In this document: one piece after another, positions 27,114 through 35,435 of the stretch
Layout of the letters: each line of letters starts with the position of its first letter
How positions within the stretch are numbered: position 1 is the stretch's first letter
Assembly (NCBI RefSeq): GCF_012276695.1
Contig: NZ_CP038852.1
Location: forward strand, 496,001 to 560,000
Direction of reading: 5' to 3'
Source of the DNA: Candidatus Pelagibacter giovannonii
GTDB taxonomy: Bacteria > Pseudomonadota > Alphaproteobacteria > Pelagibacterales > Pelagibacteraceae
DNA length: 64,000 bases
Translations under genes and position numbers: made by a program
Notes under the pieces: model-generated
What the model was told of the DNA's origin: nothing
The model's input: only the letters and a program-made list of their open reading frames with translations
The model's database searches: none

Positions 27114-27887
27114 TTAATACTCTAGTATATTTCCAGCTTCTATTTTACCTTCATCTAGAGATCTCAAGTAAACACCCATATCAAAATGATCGTAGCTTTT
27201 TTTCAATAACTTCAGCAAACTCTTATCACTAATATCTGTTTCAGGTTTTAAATTAATCGTAGTACAGCGTGGAATATTTTTCTCTACCTTAAAAGAGATA
27301 TTATTAATTTTTATAATCTTTCCAATCCATTTGCGCTCTTCCCAAGCTTCAAGCCCTTCAATATAAAAATTTCCTCTAAATCTCTCTAATTCAATCCTTT
27401 GATTAATTTTTTTTTCAAAATCTTTAATACTATTTAGATTTATAAGGGATATAGAATTAAATATCTTATTTGAATGAGAAGTATCAAAGAAAGGAGCCAC
27501 ATCACTTTGTAATAAGAAAATTGGTTTCATCAGTGAATCTTCTAATTCTAGTATTTTATTTTCAAGTTTAGATTTTTGCTCTGGATCGTCCACTATTATT
27601 GACAATATCACCTTATCACCAAGCTTTAAAATTAATTTGTTATTTTCGTATTCAAAATTATATTTATTTAATACTGGAGAATTTTTTAATGTTAAAAAAT
27701 TATTAAGTTTTCTTTCATTTGGGTTTTTTTCAACTATAAGTGCTTTTTTTGAATCAATAATTCTAGAAAATGCAAAACTTCTATCTTCTACAATTCCCAA
27801 ATTTTTTTTAATGACACATGATTTGATATTTGTAAAAGATAAAGATTTTACAGGACTAAAGTATATTGATGAAATCAAAACACTCAT
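27114..27887 (-). CDS. MOSC-domain protein (YcbX/YiiM-like)
   Basis: This 257-residue protein starts with the MOSC N-terminal beta-barrel ('ISSIYFSPVKSLSF', then 'EDRSFAFSRI'). The MOSC domain follows, with 'RFRGNFYIEGLEAWEERKW' (about 170-188) and the conserved Cys in 'NIPRCTTINLKPETD' near 222. MOSC proteins handle molybdenum-cofactor-linked sulfur or reduce N-hydroxylated compounds with a reductase and a ferredoxin-like partner. It is the last gene of a run that includes a ferredoxin and an FNR-like reductase. That context makes an oxidoreductase role attractive, but this is inferred. Confidence 0.83.
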   Translation of the reverse strand: MSVLISSIYFSPVKSLSFTNIKSCVIKKNLGIVEDRSFAFSRIIDSKKALIVEKNPNERKLNNFLTLKNSPVLNKYNFEYENNKLILKLGDKVILSIIVDDPEQKSKLENKILELEDSLMKPIFLLQSDVAPFFDTSHSNKIFNSISLINLNSIKDFEKKINQRIELERFRGNFYIEGLEAWEERKWIGKIIKINNISFKVEKNIPRCTTINLKPETDISDKSLLKLLKKSYDHFDMGVYLRSLDEGKIEAGNILEY

Positions 27888-27895
27888 AAGGATTA

Positions 27896-28522
27896 TTAGG
27901 GTTGTGGAATCACAGAGTTGTTTTTTAGTAAATCGTACCCTCTAACAACTGCTTCTCTTTTTGCAATATCTAAATACCATCTAGTTAAGTTGCTATAATT
28001 CTTAAGACCAATATCATGCCATTCATGTCTTGCGATCCAAGGCCATGTTGCGATATCTGCAATTGTATAATCATTTCCCGCTAAGTATTTTGATAAAGAT
28101 AATCTTTCTTCTAGCTCACCATAAAGTCTTTTTGCAATTTTAAAAAACCTTTCTTCTCCAAATTGGCTTTTACCTGGATTATAATGATGGAACTGATGAT
28201 GTTGCCCTAGCATTGGTCCAATAGTTCCCATTTGTGCCATCAACCATTGATTTATTATATTGCGATCTTTAATTTCATAAAATTTATTATATTTCTCAGC
28301 TAAATACATAAGGATTGCTCCAGATTCAAACACAGACACTTCATTTTCATGATCTATAATTACAGGTATTTTACCAAAAGGACTTATCTTTTTAAAATCA
28401 GGTTTCAATTGATCATCTTTTGATAAATCTATTACTGTAACTTTAAAGTCACAACCTATCTCTTCTAATAATATACTTATTTTTTTCCCATTTGGAGTAT
28501 CAGAACTGAAGAGCTCAATCAC
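27896..28522 (-). CDS. Glutathione S-transferase-like protein
   Basis: This 208-residue protein has the thioredoxin-like N-terminal domain ('MIELFSSDTPNGKKISILLEEIG', with 'ISPFGKIPVIID' holding the cis-Pro, and 'VFESGAILMYLAEKY'). An all-helical C-terminal domain follows with 'LAGNDYTIADIATWPWIARHEW', a strong GST N-capping box. It resembles the YfcG/Ure2-like (nu) class with disulfide-bond reductase activity. The GTG start overlaps the reductase stop by four bases. It lies between the FNR-like gene and the MOSC gene. Confidence 0.9.
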   Translation of the reverse strand: MIELFSSDTPNGKKISILLEEIGCDFKVTVIDLSKDDQLKPDFKKISPFGKIPVIIDHENEVSVFESGAILMYLAEKYNKFYEIKDRNIINQWLMAQMGTIGPMLGQHHQFHHYNPGKSQFGEERFFKIAKRLYGELEERLSLSKYLAGNDYTIADIATWPWIARHEWHDIGLKNYSNLTRWYLDIAKREAVVRGYDLLKNNSVIPQP

Positions 28523-29535
28523 TCTTTCACACCTAGTCGTTCTTTGACTTTTTTTGAAGATGTGGTGAATTCAAATCTATATTTTTCATCTGGTTTTGCA
28601 TATTTAAAACATCCTCTTGCAGCAAGAGCGCCCTCATGAAAGCCTGATAGAATTAACTTAAGCTTTCCAGGATAAGAACAGATATCACCAATTGCAAAAA
28701 TTCCTTTTTTATTAGTTTCAAAACTTTCAGTATTAACGGGAACTGTTTTTTTATCCAAATTTAATCCCCATTCAGCAATAGGTCCCAGTTGCATTATTAA
28801 TCCAAAAAAGCCCAAAACATAATCAGTTTTAATTTCTTTTAAACTCTCATCATCATGTTTAATATTAATGCTTTCAACTTTTTCATTACCGCTAACAGAA
28901 CCTAGTTGATATCTTGTATAAACTTCTATTTTACCTTCATCTTTTAATTGATTAACTTTATCAATACTTGCTTGCATTCCTCTAAATTCATCTCTTCTAT
29001 GAACTAATATAACTTTAGATGTATTTGAAAGCTCAATCGCCCAATCTAATGCTGAATCTCCTCCACCAAAAATGGTAACTGTTTTGTCTTTAAAAATTTT
29101 TTTATTTTTAATTGAGTAAAGTATTTGTTTTTCTTCATACTTTTCAATTTCTTTTATTGCAAATTTTCTTGGCTCAAATGAACCAACACCTGCAGCAATA
29201 ATTATACTTGATGCTTCAAATTCAGTTCCTTTATTGGTATTTATTAACCATTTTTTTTCAACTTTTTTAATTTTTTCTACTCGCTCATTTAAATGAAAAT
29301 TTGTTTTGAACACTTTAATTTGTTCAATTAAGTTATTAGTTAGCTCTTCTCCAGTGCATTCGGGCATTGCAGGAATATCATAAATAGGTTTGTCTGGATA
29401 AAGTTCAATACATTGACCACCAATTTTATCCAAATTATCTACTACTTCACACTTAAGGCCAATTATGCCTAATTGATGAACGCAAAATAATCCAACTGGC
29501 CCTGCTCCTATTATTAAAGTATCTGTTTTTATCAT
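28519..29535 (-). CDS. Thioredoxin-reductase-like ferredoxin-NADP reductase
   Basis: This 338-residue flavoprotein has an FAD site 'LIIGAGPVGLFCVHQLG' at the start, the NAD(P)-binding 'VTIFGGGDSALDWAIEL' near residue 155, and the FAD C-terminal 'GIFAIGDICSYPGKL'. No C-x-x-C redox pair is found, which separates it from true thioredoxin reductase and fits the TrxR-like FNR family. It sits directly downstream of a [2Fe-2S] ferredoxin gene (zero bases between stop and start). It would move electrons between NADPH and ferredoxin in the cytosol. Confidence 0.9.
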   Translation of the reverse strand: MIKTDTLIIGAGPVGLFCVHQLGIIGLKCEVVDNLDKIGGQCIELYPDKPIYDIPAMPECTGEELTNNLIEQIKVFKTNFHLNERVEKIKKVEKKWLINTNKGTEFEASSIIIAAGVGSFEPRKFAIKEIEKYEEKQILYSIKNKKIFKDKTVTIFGGGDSALDWAIELSNTSKVILVHRRDEFRGMQASIDKVNQLKDEGKIEVYTRYQLGSVSGNEKVESINIKHDDESLKEIKTDYVLGFFGLIMQLGPIAEWGLNLDKKTVPVNTESFETNKKGIFAIGDICSYPGKLKLILSGFHEGALAARGCFKYAKPDEKYRFEFTTSSKKVKERLGVKE

Positions 29536-29856
29536 TTAGCCTTGTTTTGATGGTATACTAACTGTTAGTCCATCTAATTCATCTGAAACTAATATTTGAC
29601 AACTTAATCTACTAAATTTATTAGGCTCAAAAGCCATGTCTATCATATCTTCTTCTCCATCTTCTTTTTTTGGAAGTTTATCAAACCATTCTTCTTTGAC
29701 ATAAACATGGCAAGTAGCACAAGCCATTCCACCACCACAATCGGCATCAATTCCAGGAATATCATTTTGAACAGCACCTTCCATTACACTCAACCCATTA
29801 GAAACTTCTATGGTATGAGACTTTCCACTATTTTCAATGTAAGTAATTTTAGGCAT
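29536..29856 (-). CDS. [2Fe-2S] ferredoxin, adrenodoxin type
   Basis: This 106-residue ferredoxin has Cys40, Cys46 and Cys49 in '[17 protein letters not shown]' and Cys86 in 'RLSCQILV', the C-x5-C-x2-C...C arrangement of adrenodoxin-like ferredoxins. These proteins deliver electrons to monooxygenases or to Fe-S assembly. Immediate linkage to an FNR-like gene supports a reductase-ferredoxin pair. The gene is downstream of proteorhodopsin on the same strand, past a hairpin terminator. This is a separate protein from the HscAB/Isc ferredoxin, as no Isc genes are near. Confidence 0.93.
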   Translation of the reverse strand: MPKITYIENSGKSHTIEVSNGLSVMEGAVQNDIPGIDADCGGGMACATCHVYVKEEWFDKLPKKEDGEEDMIDMAFEPNKFSRLSCQILVSDELDGLTVSIPSKQG

Positions 29857-29880
29857 TTAATTATATATAATTACATAAAA

Positions 29881-29917
29881 AAAAAGGGCAAGTGCACAAA
29901 ATGTACTCGCCCTTTTT
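29881..29917 (-). terminator. Hairpin terminator downstream of proteorhodopsin
   Basis: AAAAAGGGC (29881-29889) pairs perfectly with GCCCTTTTT (29909-29917). An inner, imperfect stem extends around AGT/ACT with an AT-rich loop. A-runs on both sides make it a bidirectional shape. It lies between the proteorhodopsin stop and the ferredoxin start on the minus strand. Confidence 0.85.
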
Positions 29918-29937
29918 AAATTATTTAGGTTTACTAA

Positions 29938-30708
29938 TTACTTAGCTTTTCTACCACCAGATTGTATTGCAGCAGCCCAAATGATTAGACCAAATGCAGT
30001 TTTGTTTAGCAAGTCAGCTATGTTGTAAATCACGTTTAGTGAGTCAGCATCTACACCACCTGTTAGGTAACCAAATACATAACCTAATGGGTAAATTGCC
30101 CAACCAACTGTAACGATCATTCTCATTGCACCAAATGCGGTAACAAGAGCTTTGTTTCCACTTTTTGCTGCAGCTTTTCCTGCTTCACCAGAGAACACTT
30201 CATAAAGAATGTAGAACCATCCAGCCATACCGATTACAAAACCAAGTGTAGCGTTAATGTATCCTGCTTCTCCTAAGTATCCACCTACAAGCATCACAAC
30301 TGTTCCAATTAACAATCTCCAGAATATTCCAGAATTTGCTTTACCTACTGCTGCTAGAACAAGATAAAATTCTATCATCAGTAATGGCACAGTGATTAAC
30401 CAGTCAATATATCTGTAAACAGTTGGTGACTCACCAGTTATTACCCATACATCTCTCATATACACATAGTGTACAAAGGCAATACCAGTTACTAGACCAG
30501 ATACAATTATTGATGTTCTCCAACCTGCTGCAACATTTCCCGCTTCTAGGAAAAAGAAAGCAGTCGACGCTAACATCACCATTGATACAAGCCAGAATGA
30601 GATCCCAACGAAGTCGTCAGAAGCCAACATGGCTGTCTCTGCATTTGCCACACCTGAGGCACCTATTAGGGCTACAGCTGTAAGGGCAAACAATTTTAGT
30701 TTTTTCAT
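29938..30708 (-). CDS. Green-absorbing proteorhodopsin (light-driven proton pump)
   Basis: This 256-residue seven-helix retinal protein pumps protons across the inner membrane. A signal peptide precedes the first helix (residues 1-23). Function-defining residues are all present: His80 in 'FVHYVYMRD', proton acceptor Asp102 in 'YIDWLITV', the tuning position Leu110 in 'VPLLMIEF' (Leu means green, Gln means blue), proton donor Glu113, and the retinal Lys236 in 'LLNKTAFG'. A strong AGGGAG ribosome-binding site precedes the ATG. Codon use looks more biased than in the neighbours. It has its own terminator, and an unusual palindrome lies upstream. Confidence 0.98.
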   Translation of the reverse strand: MKKLKLFALTAVALIGASGVANAETAMLASDDFVGISFWLVSMVMLASTAFFFLEAGNVAAGWRTSIIVSGLVTGIAFVHYVYMRDVWVITGESPTVYRYIDWLITVPLLMIEFYLVLAAVGKANSGIFWRLLIGTVVMLVGGYLGEAGYINATLGFVIGMAGWFYILYEVFSGEAGKAAAKSGNKALVTAFGAMRMIVTVGWAIYPLGYVFGYLTGGVDADSLNVIYNIADLLNKTAFGLIIWAAAIQSGGRKAK

Positions 30709-30743
30709 AAAAAACTCCCTCTTTTTGTTAGTTTTTAACTTTT

Positions 30744-30759
30744 TAGTTTATATAAACTA
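30744..30759. repeat. 16-base perfect palindrome upstream of proteorhodopsin
   Basis: TAGTTTATATAAACTA is exactly self-complementary and lies 36-51 bases upstream of the proteorhodopsin ATG on the minus strand. It could overlap the -10 region, with TATAAA inside. A regulator or promoter element is possible, but the AT-rich background lowers the significance. Confidence 0.45.
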
Positions 30760-30784
30760 GATTTAAACAAACGCTTAAATCATG

Positions 30785-30802
30785 TTGATGGTTAACTATC
30801 AA
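30785..30802. repeat. 18-base near-perfect inverted repeat in the proteorhodopsin-prpE divergent region
   Basis: TTGATGGTTAACTATCAA pairs at eight of nine positions (the G-T pair at 30790/30797 is the exception). It is 26 bases from the palindrome at 30744-30759 and lies in the 217-base region that must hold both divergent promoters. Operator function is inferred only from shape and position. Confidence 0.4.
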
Positions 30803-30925
30803 AGTTATCTAGTTTTTAGAAGGTTTAATTATGTCTAATTTGTATTGATTTTACTTACTTTTTAAATTTTAATACAATTTTTAATTTAATAAGCTTAGAA
30901 AACTAACAAAATAGAATCAATTAAT

Positions 30926-32824
30926 ATGTCAAAAAAATTTAATGATATTTACCAAAATTCTTTAAAAAATCCTGAAAATTTTTGGCAAGAAGTGTCTAAT
31001 GATATCTTTTGGTTTAAAAAACCTACTAAGATTTTAAATAAATCTAACCCACCTTTTTATAAATGGTTTGAAGATGGTGTCACTAATACTTGCTACAATG
31101 CTTTAGACATTCATATAGATCAAGGCAGAGGTGACAAGCTAGCTTTAATCTATGATAGCCCAATAACTGGGAACAAAAAGCAGTTTACCTACAAGGAATT
31201 AAGAGAAAAAGTTTCAAAATTTGCAGGTGCACTAAAAAATCAAGGAGTTGGGAAAGGTGATAGGGTTATAATCTACATGCCTATGATTCCAGAGGCAGTT
31301 ATAGCAATGTTAGCATGTGGTAGAATTGGAGCCATTCATTCTGTCGTGTTTGGGGGATTTGCTTCTAATGAACTTGCTAGCAGAATTGATGATAGTAAGG
31401 CAAAAGTAATAGTTACAGCTTCATGTGGCTTTGAACCTGGAAAAACTGTTGAGTACAAACCATTGGTTGATGCAGCAATTAAGATGGCTTCTCATAAAAT
31501 TGATAAAATGATCTTATTTCAAAGAATAGATCATACTGTTGAACTTAATGCTCCAAAAGAAATCAGTTGGGGTGAAGCACTTTCAAATGCAAAAGAAGTA
31601 GATTGTGTGGAAATGAATTCAAATGATTTAGCTTATATTTTATATACATCAGGAACTACCGGTGTTCCTAAAGGAATAGTTAGAGATATTGGTGGTCATA
31701 TAGTTGCTCTAAAATGGACTATGAAAAATATCTACAATATTGATGCTGATGATGTTTGGTGGTCAGCAAGTGATATCGGTTGGATTGTTGGACATTCATA
31801 TATTGTTTATGCCCCTTTATTTAAAGGTTGCACTACAGTTTTATTTGAAGGAAAGCCCGTTGGCACTCCTGATGCTGGAGCTTTTTGGAAAATAATTTCA
31901 GACTATAAAGTAAAATCGCTTTTTACAGCTCCAACTGCTTTTAGAGCTATTAAAAAAGAAGACCCTGAGGGTAAGTTTTTTTCTAAATATGATTTAAGTA
32001 AATTTGAGTCATTGTTTTTAGCTGGTGAGAGAGCTGATCCAGATACAATTAAATGGGCAGAAAATTTATTAAAAGTTCCAGTAATTGACCATTGGTGGCA
32101 AACTGAAACAAGTTGGGCAATTAGTTCTAATTGTACAGGAATTGAAATGATGAAAACAAAATATGGTTCAGCATGTAAGGCAGTCCCTGGATATGATGTT
32201 CAAATCATGAAGCCAGATCAAACTTTAGCAAAACCTAATGAAATGGGAGATATAGTTGTAAAATTACCTTTACCTCCTGGAACTTTTCCAACCTTATGGA
32301 ATGCAGATAAAAGATACAAAGATAATTATATGACGAACTATGAAGGTTACTATGAAACATATGATGCAGGTCATATAGATGAAGATGGATATATCTGGAT
32401 TATGTCTAGAACAGATGACATTATTAATGTTGCAGGTCACAGATTATCAACAGGTGCAATTGAAGAAGTTTTATCAGAACACCAGTCAGTAGCTGAATGT
32501 GCAGTATTAGGAATTGCTGATAAATTAAAAGGGCAATTACCAATTGGTCTAGTCGTTCTTAAGACAGGTGTTAAAAAAGATAACGAAACTGTTTCAAAAG
32601 AATGCATAAAAATGGTTAGAGATAGTATTGGGCCTGTTGCTGCATTTAAAGTTGTAATTGTTATTAAAAGATTACCAAAAACTAGATCTGGCAAAATATT
32701 AAGAGGAACTATTAGAAAAATTGCTGATAGTGAAGAGTATAAGGTGCCAGCAACTATTGATGATCCTGCTATCTTAATTGAGATAAAAGAAGACTTAATT
32801 AAAAATAATATTCTTAAGTTGTGA
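30926..32824 (+). CDS. prpE: Propionyl-CoA synthetase-like acyl-CoA ligase
   Basis: This 632-residue ANL-superfamily enzyme activates a short-chain carboxylate (propionate or acetate) to the CoA thioester. It has an N-terminal ACAS-type domain ('YQNSLKNPENFWQEVS'), 'LAYILYTSGTTGVPKGIVRD' (P-loop-like, about 233-252), 'DIGWIVGHSYIVYAPL', 'HWWQTETSWAI' and the C-terminal 'LPKTRSGKILRGTIRKIA' containing the Lys that is a known acetylation site. The GIVRD block favours propionyl-CoA synthetase over acetyl-CoA synthetase. It overlaps the SMR gene by four bases (GTGA). Confidence 0.9.
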   Translation: MSKKFNDIYQNSLKNPENFWQEVSNDIFWFKKPTKILNKSNPPFYKWFEDGVTNTCYNALDIHIDQGRGDKLALIYDSPITGNKKQFTYKELREKVSKFAGALKNQGVGKGDRVIIYMPMIPEAVIAMLACGRIGAIHSVVFGGFASNELASRIDDSKAKVIVTASCGFEPGKTVEYKPLVDAAIKMASHKIDKMILFQRIDHTVELNAPKEISWGEALSNAKEVDCVEMNSNDLAYILYTSGTTGVPKGIVRDIGGHIVALKWTMKNIYNIDADDVWWSASDIGWIVGHSYIVYAPLFKGCTTVLFEGKPVGTPDAGAFWKIISDYKVKSLFTAPTAFRAIKKEDPEGKFFSKYDLSKFESLFLAGERADPDTIKWAENLLKVPVIDHWWQTETSWAISSNCTGIEMMKTKYGSACKAVPGYDVQIMKPDQTLAKPNEMGDIVVKLPLPPGTFPTLWNADKRYKDNYMTNYEGYYETYDAGHIDEDGYIWIMSRTDDIINVAGHRLSTGAIEEVLSEHQSVAECAVLGIADKLKGQLPIGLVVLKTGVKKDNETVSKECIKMVRDSIGPVAAFKVVIVIKRLPKTRSGKILRGTIRKIADSEEYKVPATIDDPAILIEIKEDLIKNNILKL

Positions 32825-33153
32825 TTAAAACATATCTAATTTTAATAGTTGCAATTTTTTTTGAAGTAGGTGGAACGATGTTGTTGCCTGTTTCACAAAA
32901 TTTTACAAAAATTATCCCAACCACTACTCTTGCAGTTTTTTATTTGCTGTCTTTTTATCTTATAACTTTTGTTGTTGATAAAATTCCAATAGCTATTGTT
33001 TACGCAACATGGAGTGGTCTTGGAGTATTTACTGTTGCAATATTGGGATATGCTTTCTTTAAACAGTCTTTATCTTGGCAGGCTGTATTAGGATTATTTT
33101 TTATTGTTTTTGGGGTAGTGCTTGTAAATAGCTTTTCTGTAAAAACTATCTAA
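32821..33153 (+). CDS. Small multidrug resistance (SMR)-family transporter
   Basis: This 110-residue protein has four membrane helices and the essential glutamate of the family at residue 15 ('AIFFEVGGTMLLP'). It also has 'FYLITFVVDKIPIAIVYATWSGLGVF' in helices 2-3 and a last helix 'GLFFIVFGVVLVN'. SMR proteins exchange cations (quaternary ammonium, guanidinium or polyamines) for protons as dimers. Only one gene is present, so it would be a homodimer. It starts with GTG within the stop of prpE and converges with dihydroorotase, overlapping by four bases at the end. Confidence 0.85.
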   Translation: MIKTYLILIVAIFFEVGGTMLLPVSQNFTKIIPTTTLAVFYLLSFYLITFVVDKIPIAIVYATWSGLGVFTVAILGYAFFKQSLSWQAVLGLFFIVFGVVLVNSFSVKTI

Positions 33154-34454
33154 AATTTTAAAGGCTTACCCTCAGGATCACCTAAAATTTTACCATCCTT
33201 CATTTTAATTTGACCATTAATGATTGTTGATACTGGTGTGCCTTTAAATTCATATTCATCAAAAGGCGACCAACCACATTTACTTTCAATATTTTCGTTT
33301 TTAATTATAATCTTTTTATTCATATCTACGATTGTGAAATCAGCGTCAAATCCTTCTTTTATAAAACCTTTGTTTTTAATTCCAAAGATCTTAATTGGAT
33401 TTTCACATATAGAATTCATTAATTGCTCTAAACTTAATTTTCCATCATTAACATGATTTAACATAACTGGTAAAAGTGTTTGAACACCTGGCATTCCAGA
33501 TGGTGAATTTGGATAATTTTTTTCTTTGTTTTCTTTTAAGTGTGGAGCATGATCAGAACCAATTGTATCATTAAGGTTATTTTTTACTCCATACCACAAC
33601 CTGTCATAATGAGACTTATCTCTTAAAGGAGGATTCATTTGAGCATAAGTTCCAAGTTTATCATAACAGTCTGGAGCGTAGATTGTTAAATGTTGTGGAG
33701 TAATCTCAAATGTTATGTTGCCTTTGTGTTGTGATAAAAAATCAATCTCTTCTTTTGTGGTGATATGAAGAATATGGGCCTTTTTCTTATATCGCTCAGC
33801 AATTCTAACTATTCTTCTAGTAGATGAGATTGCACATTCGGCACTTCTCCAAATTGGGTGTGAATGAACATCTCCTTCTTTAATCAATTTTTTATTAATA
33901 TTTAAAATTGCTTCATCCTCAGAATGTACTGCAACAACTTTTGAGCTGCTTTTAAATACTTTTTCAATATCCTCTTCCTCAGCAACTAAAAGGTTTCCAG
34001 TTGACGATCCAGCAAACAGTTTAATTCCACAACAACCCTCTAAATTTACCAAATCTGCTAACTCACTTGCGTTGTCAGCTGTTGCTCCAAAATAAAATGC
34101 ATAATTGCAATACATTCTATTTCTAGCTAAATTTAATTTTTTCTGAAATTCTACCTTGGTAGATGTTGGTGGATTAGTGTTTGGCATTTCAAACACGCTT
34201 GTTATGCCACCTACTATTGCAGCTCTACTTCCTGAGTGTAAATCTTCAGTATCTGTTGACCCAGGTTCTCTAAAATGAGTTTGGGTATCAATACAGCCCG
34301 GTAAAACTGTTAACCCTTTAGCATCAAAAACTTCTTTAGCTTCATTATCAATTTTGCCAATTTTTATAATTTTACCATCTTTAATTGCTATATCTTGATC
34401 TTTAAGATCTTTGTCTATGTAGCATGAGCCGTTTTTAATTATTAGATCTAACAT
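33150..34454 (-). CDS. pyrC: Dihydroorotase (class I-like)
   Basis: Dihydroorotase closes carbamoyl-aspartate to dihydroorotate in pyrimidine synthesis. The 434-residue TIM-barrel hydrolase has 'IDTQTHFREPGSTDTEDL' (about 56-73), 'FEMPNTNPPT', 'CCGIKLFAGSS' with the carboxylated Lys, 'AVHSEDEAI' and 'HILHITTKEE' metal His residues, 'TIGSDHAPH' with the catalytic Asp, and the C-terminal 'SPFDEYEFKGTPVSTIINGQ'. The first metal His of the usual H-x-H is Gln here (Q-T-H). As I recall, this 'TQ.H' version is common in alphaproteobacterial dihydroorotases and does not imply inactivity. Confidence 0.88.
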   Translation of the reverse strand: MLDLIIKNGSCYIDKDLKDQDIAIKDGKIIKIGKIDNEAKEVFDAKGLTVLPGCIDTQTHFREPGSTDTEDLHSGSRAAIVGGITSVFEMPNTNPPTSTKVEFQKKLNLARNRMYCNYAFYFGATADNASELADLVNLEGCCGIKLFAGSSTGNLLVAEEEDIEKVFKSSSKVVAVHSEDEAILNINKKLIKEGDVHSHPIWRSAECAISSTRRIVRIAERYKKKAHILHITTKEEIDFLSQHKGNITFEITPQHLTIYAPDCYDKLGTYAQMNPPLRDKSHYDRLWYGVKNNLNDTIGSDHAPHLKENKEKNYPNSPSGMPGVQTLLPVMLNHVNDGKLSLEQLMNSICENPIKIFGIKNKGFIKEGFDADFTIVDMNKKIIIKNENIESKCGWSPFDEYEFKGTPVSTIINGQIKMKDGKILGDPEGKPLKF

Positions 34455-34497
34455 TTATGAAAAAAGTAATTATATTATATTTAGAGATCAATCAATT

Positions 34498-35382
34498 ATG
34501 AATATTCAAAATGTATATATTTTAGAAGATAGAGGGATTCTGTATATAAATGGAGCAGATGCAAAAGAATTTCTACAAAACCTAATTAGTAATGACATTA
34601 ACAAGGTTAATGACGATAATAGCTGCTTTGCATCATTACTAACTCCACAAGGAAAATTTTTATTTGCTTTTATTATTGTAAAACATAAAGCTGGTTACTT
34701 CATAGATTGTGAAAAATCTCAAACAGAGACTCTCTTTAAACAACTGAGCACCTACAAGCTTAGATCTAAAGTTGAAATTATGAATTTAAGCAATGAATTT
34801 GTAATTGCAGCATTTAGTCATGAAAAGTTTTTAAAATTTGAAGGTGCTAAGGATCAATCTGGAAACACAATAAAATATAGAGAGGACCCTATTTTATTAG
34901 ACCCAAGAAATAAAGATCTGGGTGCAAGGCTTATTATTAATTTAGAAAAACTTTACCTATCTTTAAAGAAATTAGAGCTAAAAGATTCCCCAATTACTGA
35001 ATATTACGAATTAAGTCATGAACTAGGAATTGCTCAAAAAGAAATGAATAAATTACAAAATAAATTATTTGGAATTGAGTGTAATTTTGAGGAGCTAAAT
35101 GGAATAGATTTTAAAAAAGGCTGTTATGTTGGGCAAGAAAATACAGCTAGAATAAAACTAAAAAACAAACTTTCTAAAAGATTATTAGCTATACAATTAA
35201 TCAGTGGAAAATTAACTGAGGGTGCTTCAATTTATGCTAATGATATTGAAATAGGCAAAGTATTGATTAATGATGAGTATCCCTTTGCATTAATCAAATA
35301 TCTAGATGAAAACTTTAAAAAAGATACTGAGTTAAAAAGTGAAAATGCTGTTTTAAGAATAAAAATACCAAATTGGATATAG
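34498..35382 (+). CDS. ygfZ: YgfZ/GcvT-domain folate-binding protein (Fe-S maintenance)
   Basis: This 294-residue protein has a GcvT-like fold and the diagnostic motif 'DFKKGCYVGQENTARIK' near residues 205-220, with the essential Cys. YgfZ supports assembly or repair of certain iron-sulfur enzymes with a folate. The N-terminal half ('LEDRGILYINGADAKEFLQNLISNDI') matches the GcvT entry block. nadA, which encodes an Fe-S enzyme, lies 53 bases downstream on the same strand, so co-expression would make sense. The intervening bases hold no clear terminator. Confidence 0.88.
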   Translation: MNIQNVYILEDRGILYINGADAKEFLQNLISNDINKVNDDNSCFASLLTPQGKFLFAFIIVKHKAGYFIDCEKSQTETLFKQLSTYKLRSKVEIMNLSNEFVIAAFSHEKFLKFEGAKDQSGNTIKYREDPILLDPRNKDLGARLIINLEKLYLSLKKLELKDSPITEYYELSHELGIAQKEMNKLQNKLFGIECNFEELNGIDFKKGCYVGQENTARIKLKNKLSKRLLAIQLISGKLTEGASIYANDIEIGKVLINDEYPFALIKYLDENFKKDTELKSENAVLRIKIPNWI

Positions 35383-35435
35383 TAGTGTGGCATAATAAGG
35401 AATGACAAATATTAACCTAATTGATAAGTTTTGAC

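Noticed and set aside
28519..29535. FNR-like gene as true thioredoxin reductase
   Set aside because: It lacks the redox-active C-x-x-C between FAD and NADPH motifs and is adjacent to a ferredoxin gene.
30423..30683. 86-codon open frame opposite proteorhodopsin
   Set aside because: Antisense to a highly expressed and conserved gene, with no start context and no recognisable motif.
30709..30925. Small RNA or riboswitch in the divergent region
   Set aside because: Very AT-rich with only short inverted repeats, no long stable stem or known riboswitch core. It is better explained as two promoters with operators.
33150..34454. pyrC as inactive because of the missing His
   Set aside because: All other catalytic residues are intact, the gene is full length, and the substitution seems to recur in related bacteria.
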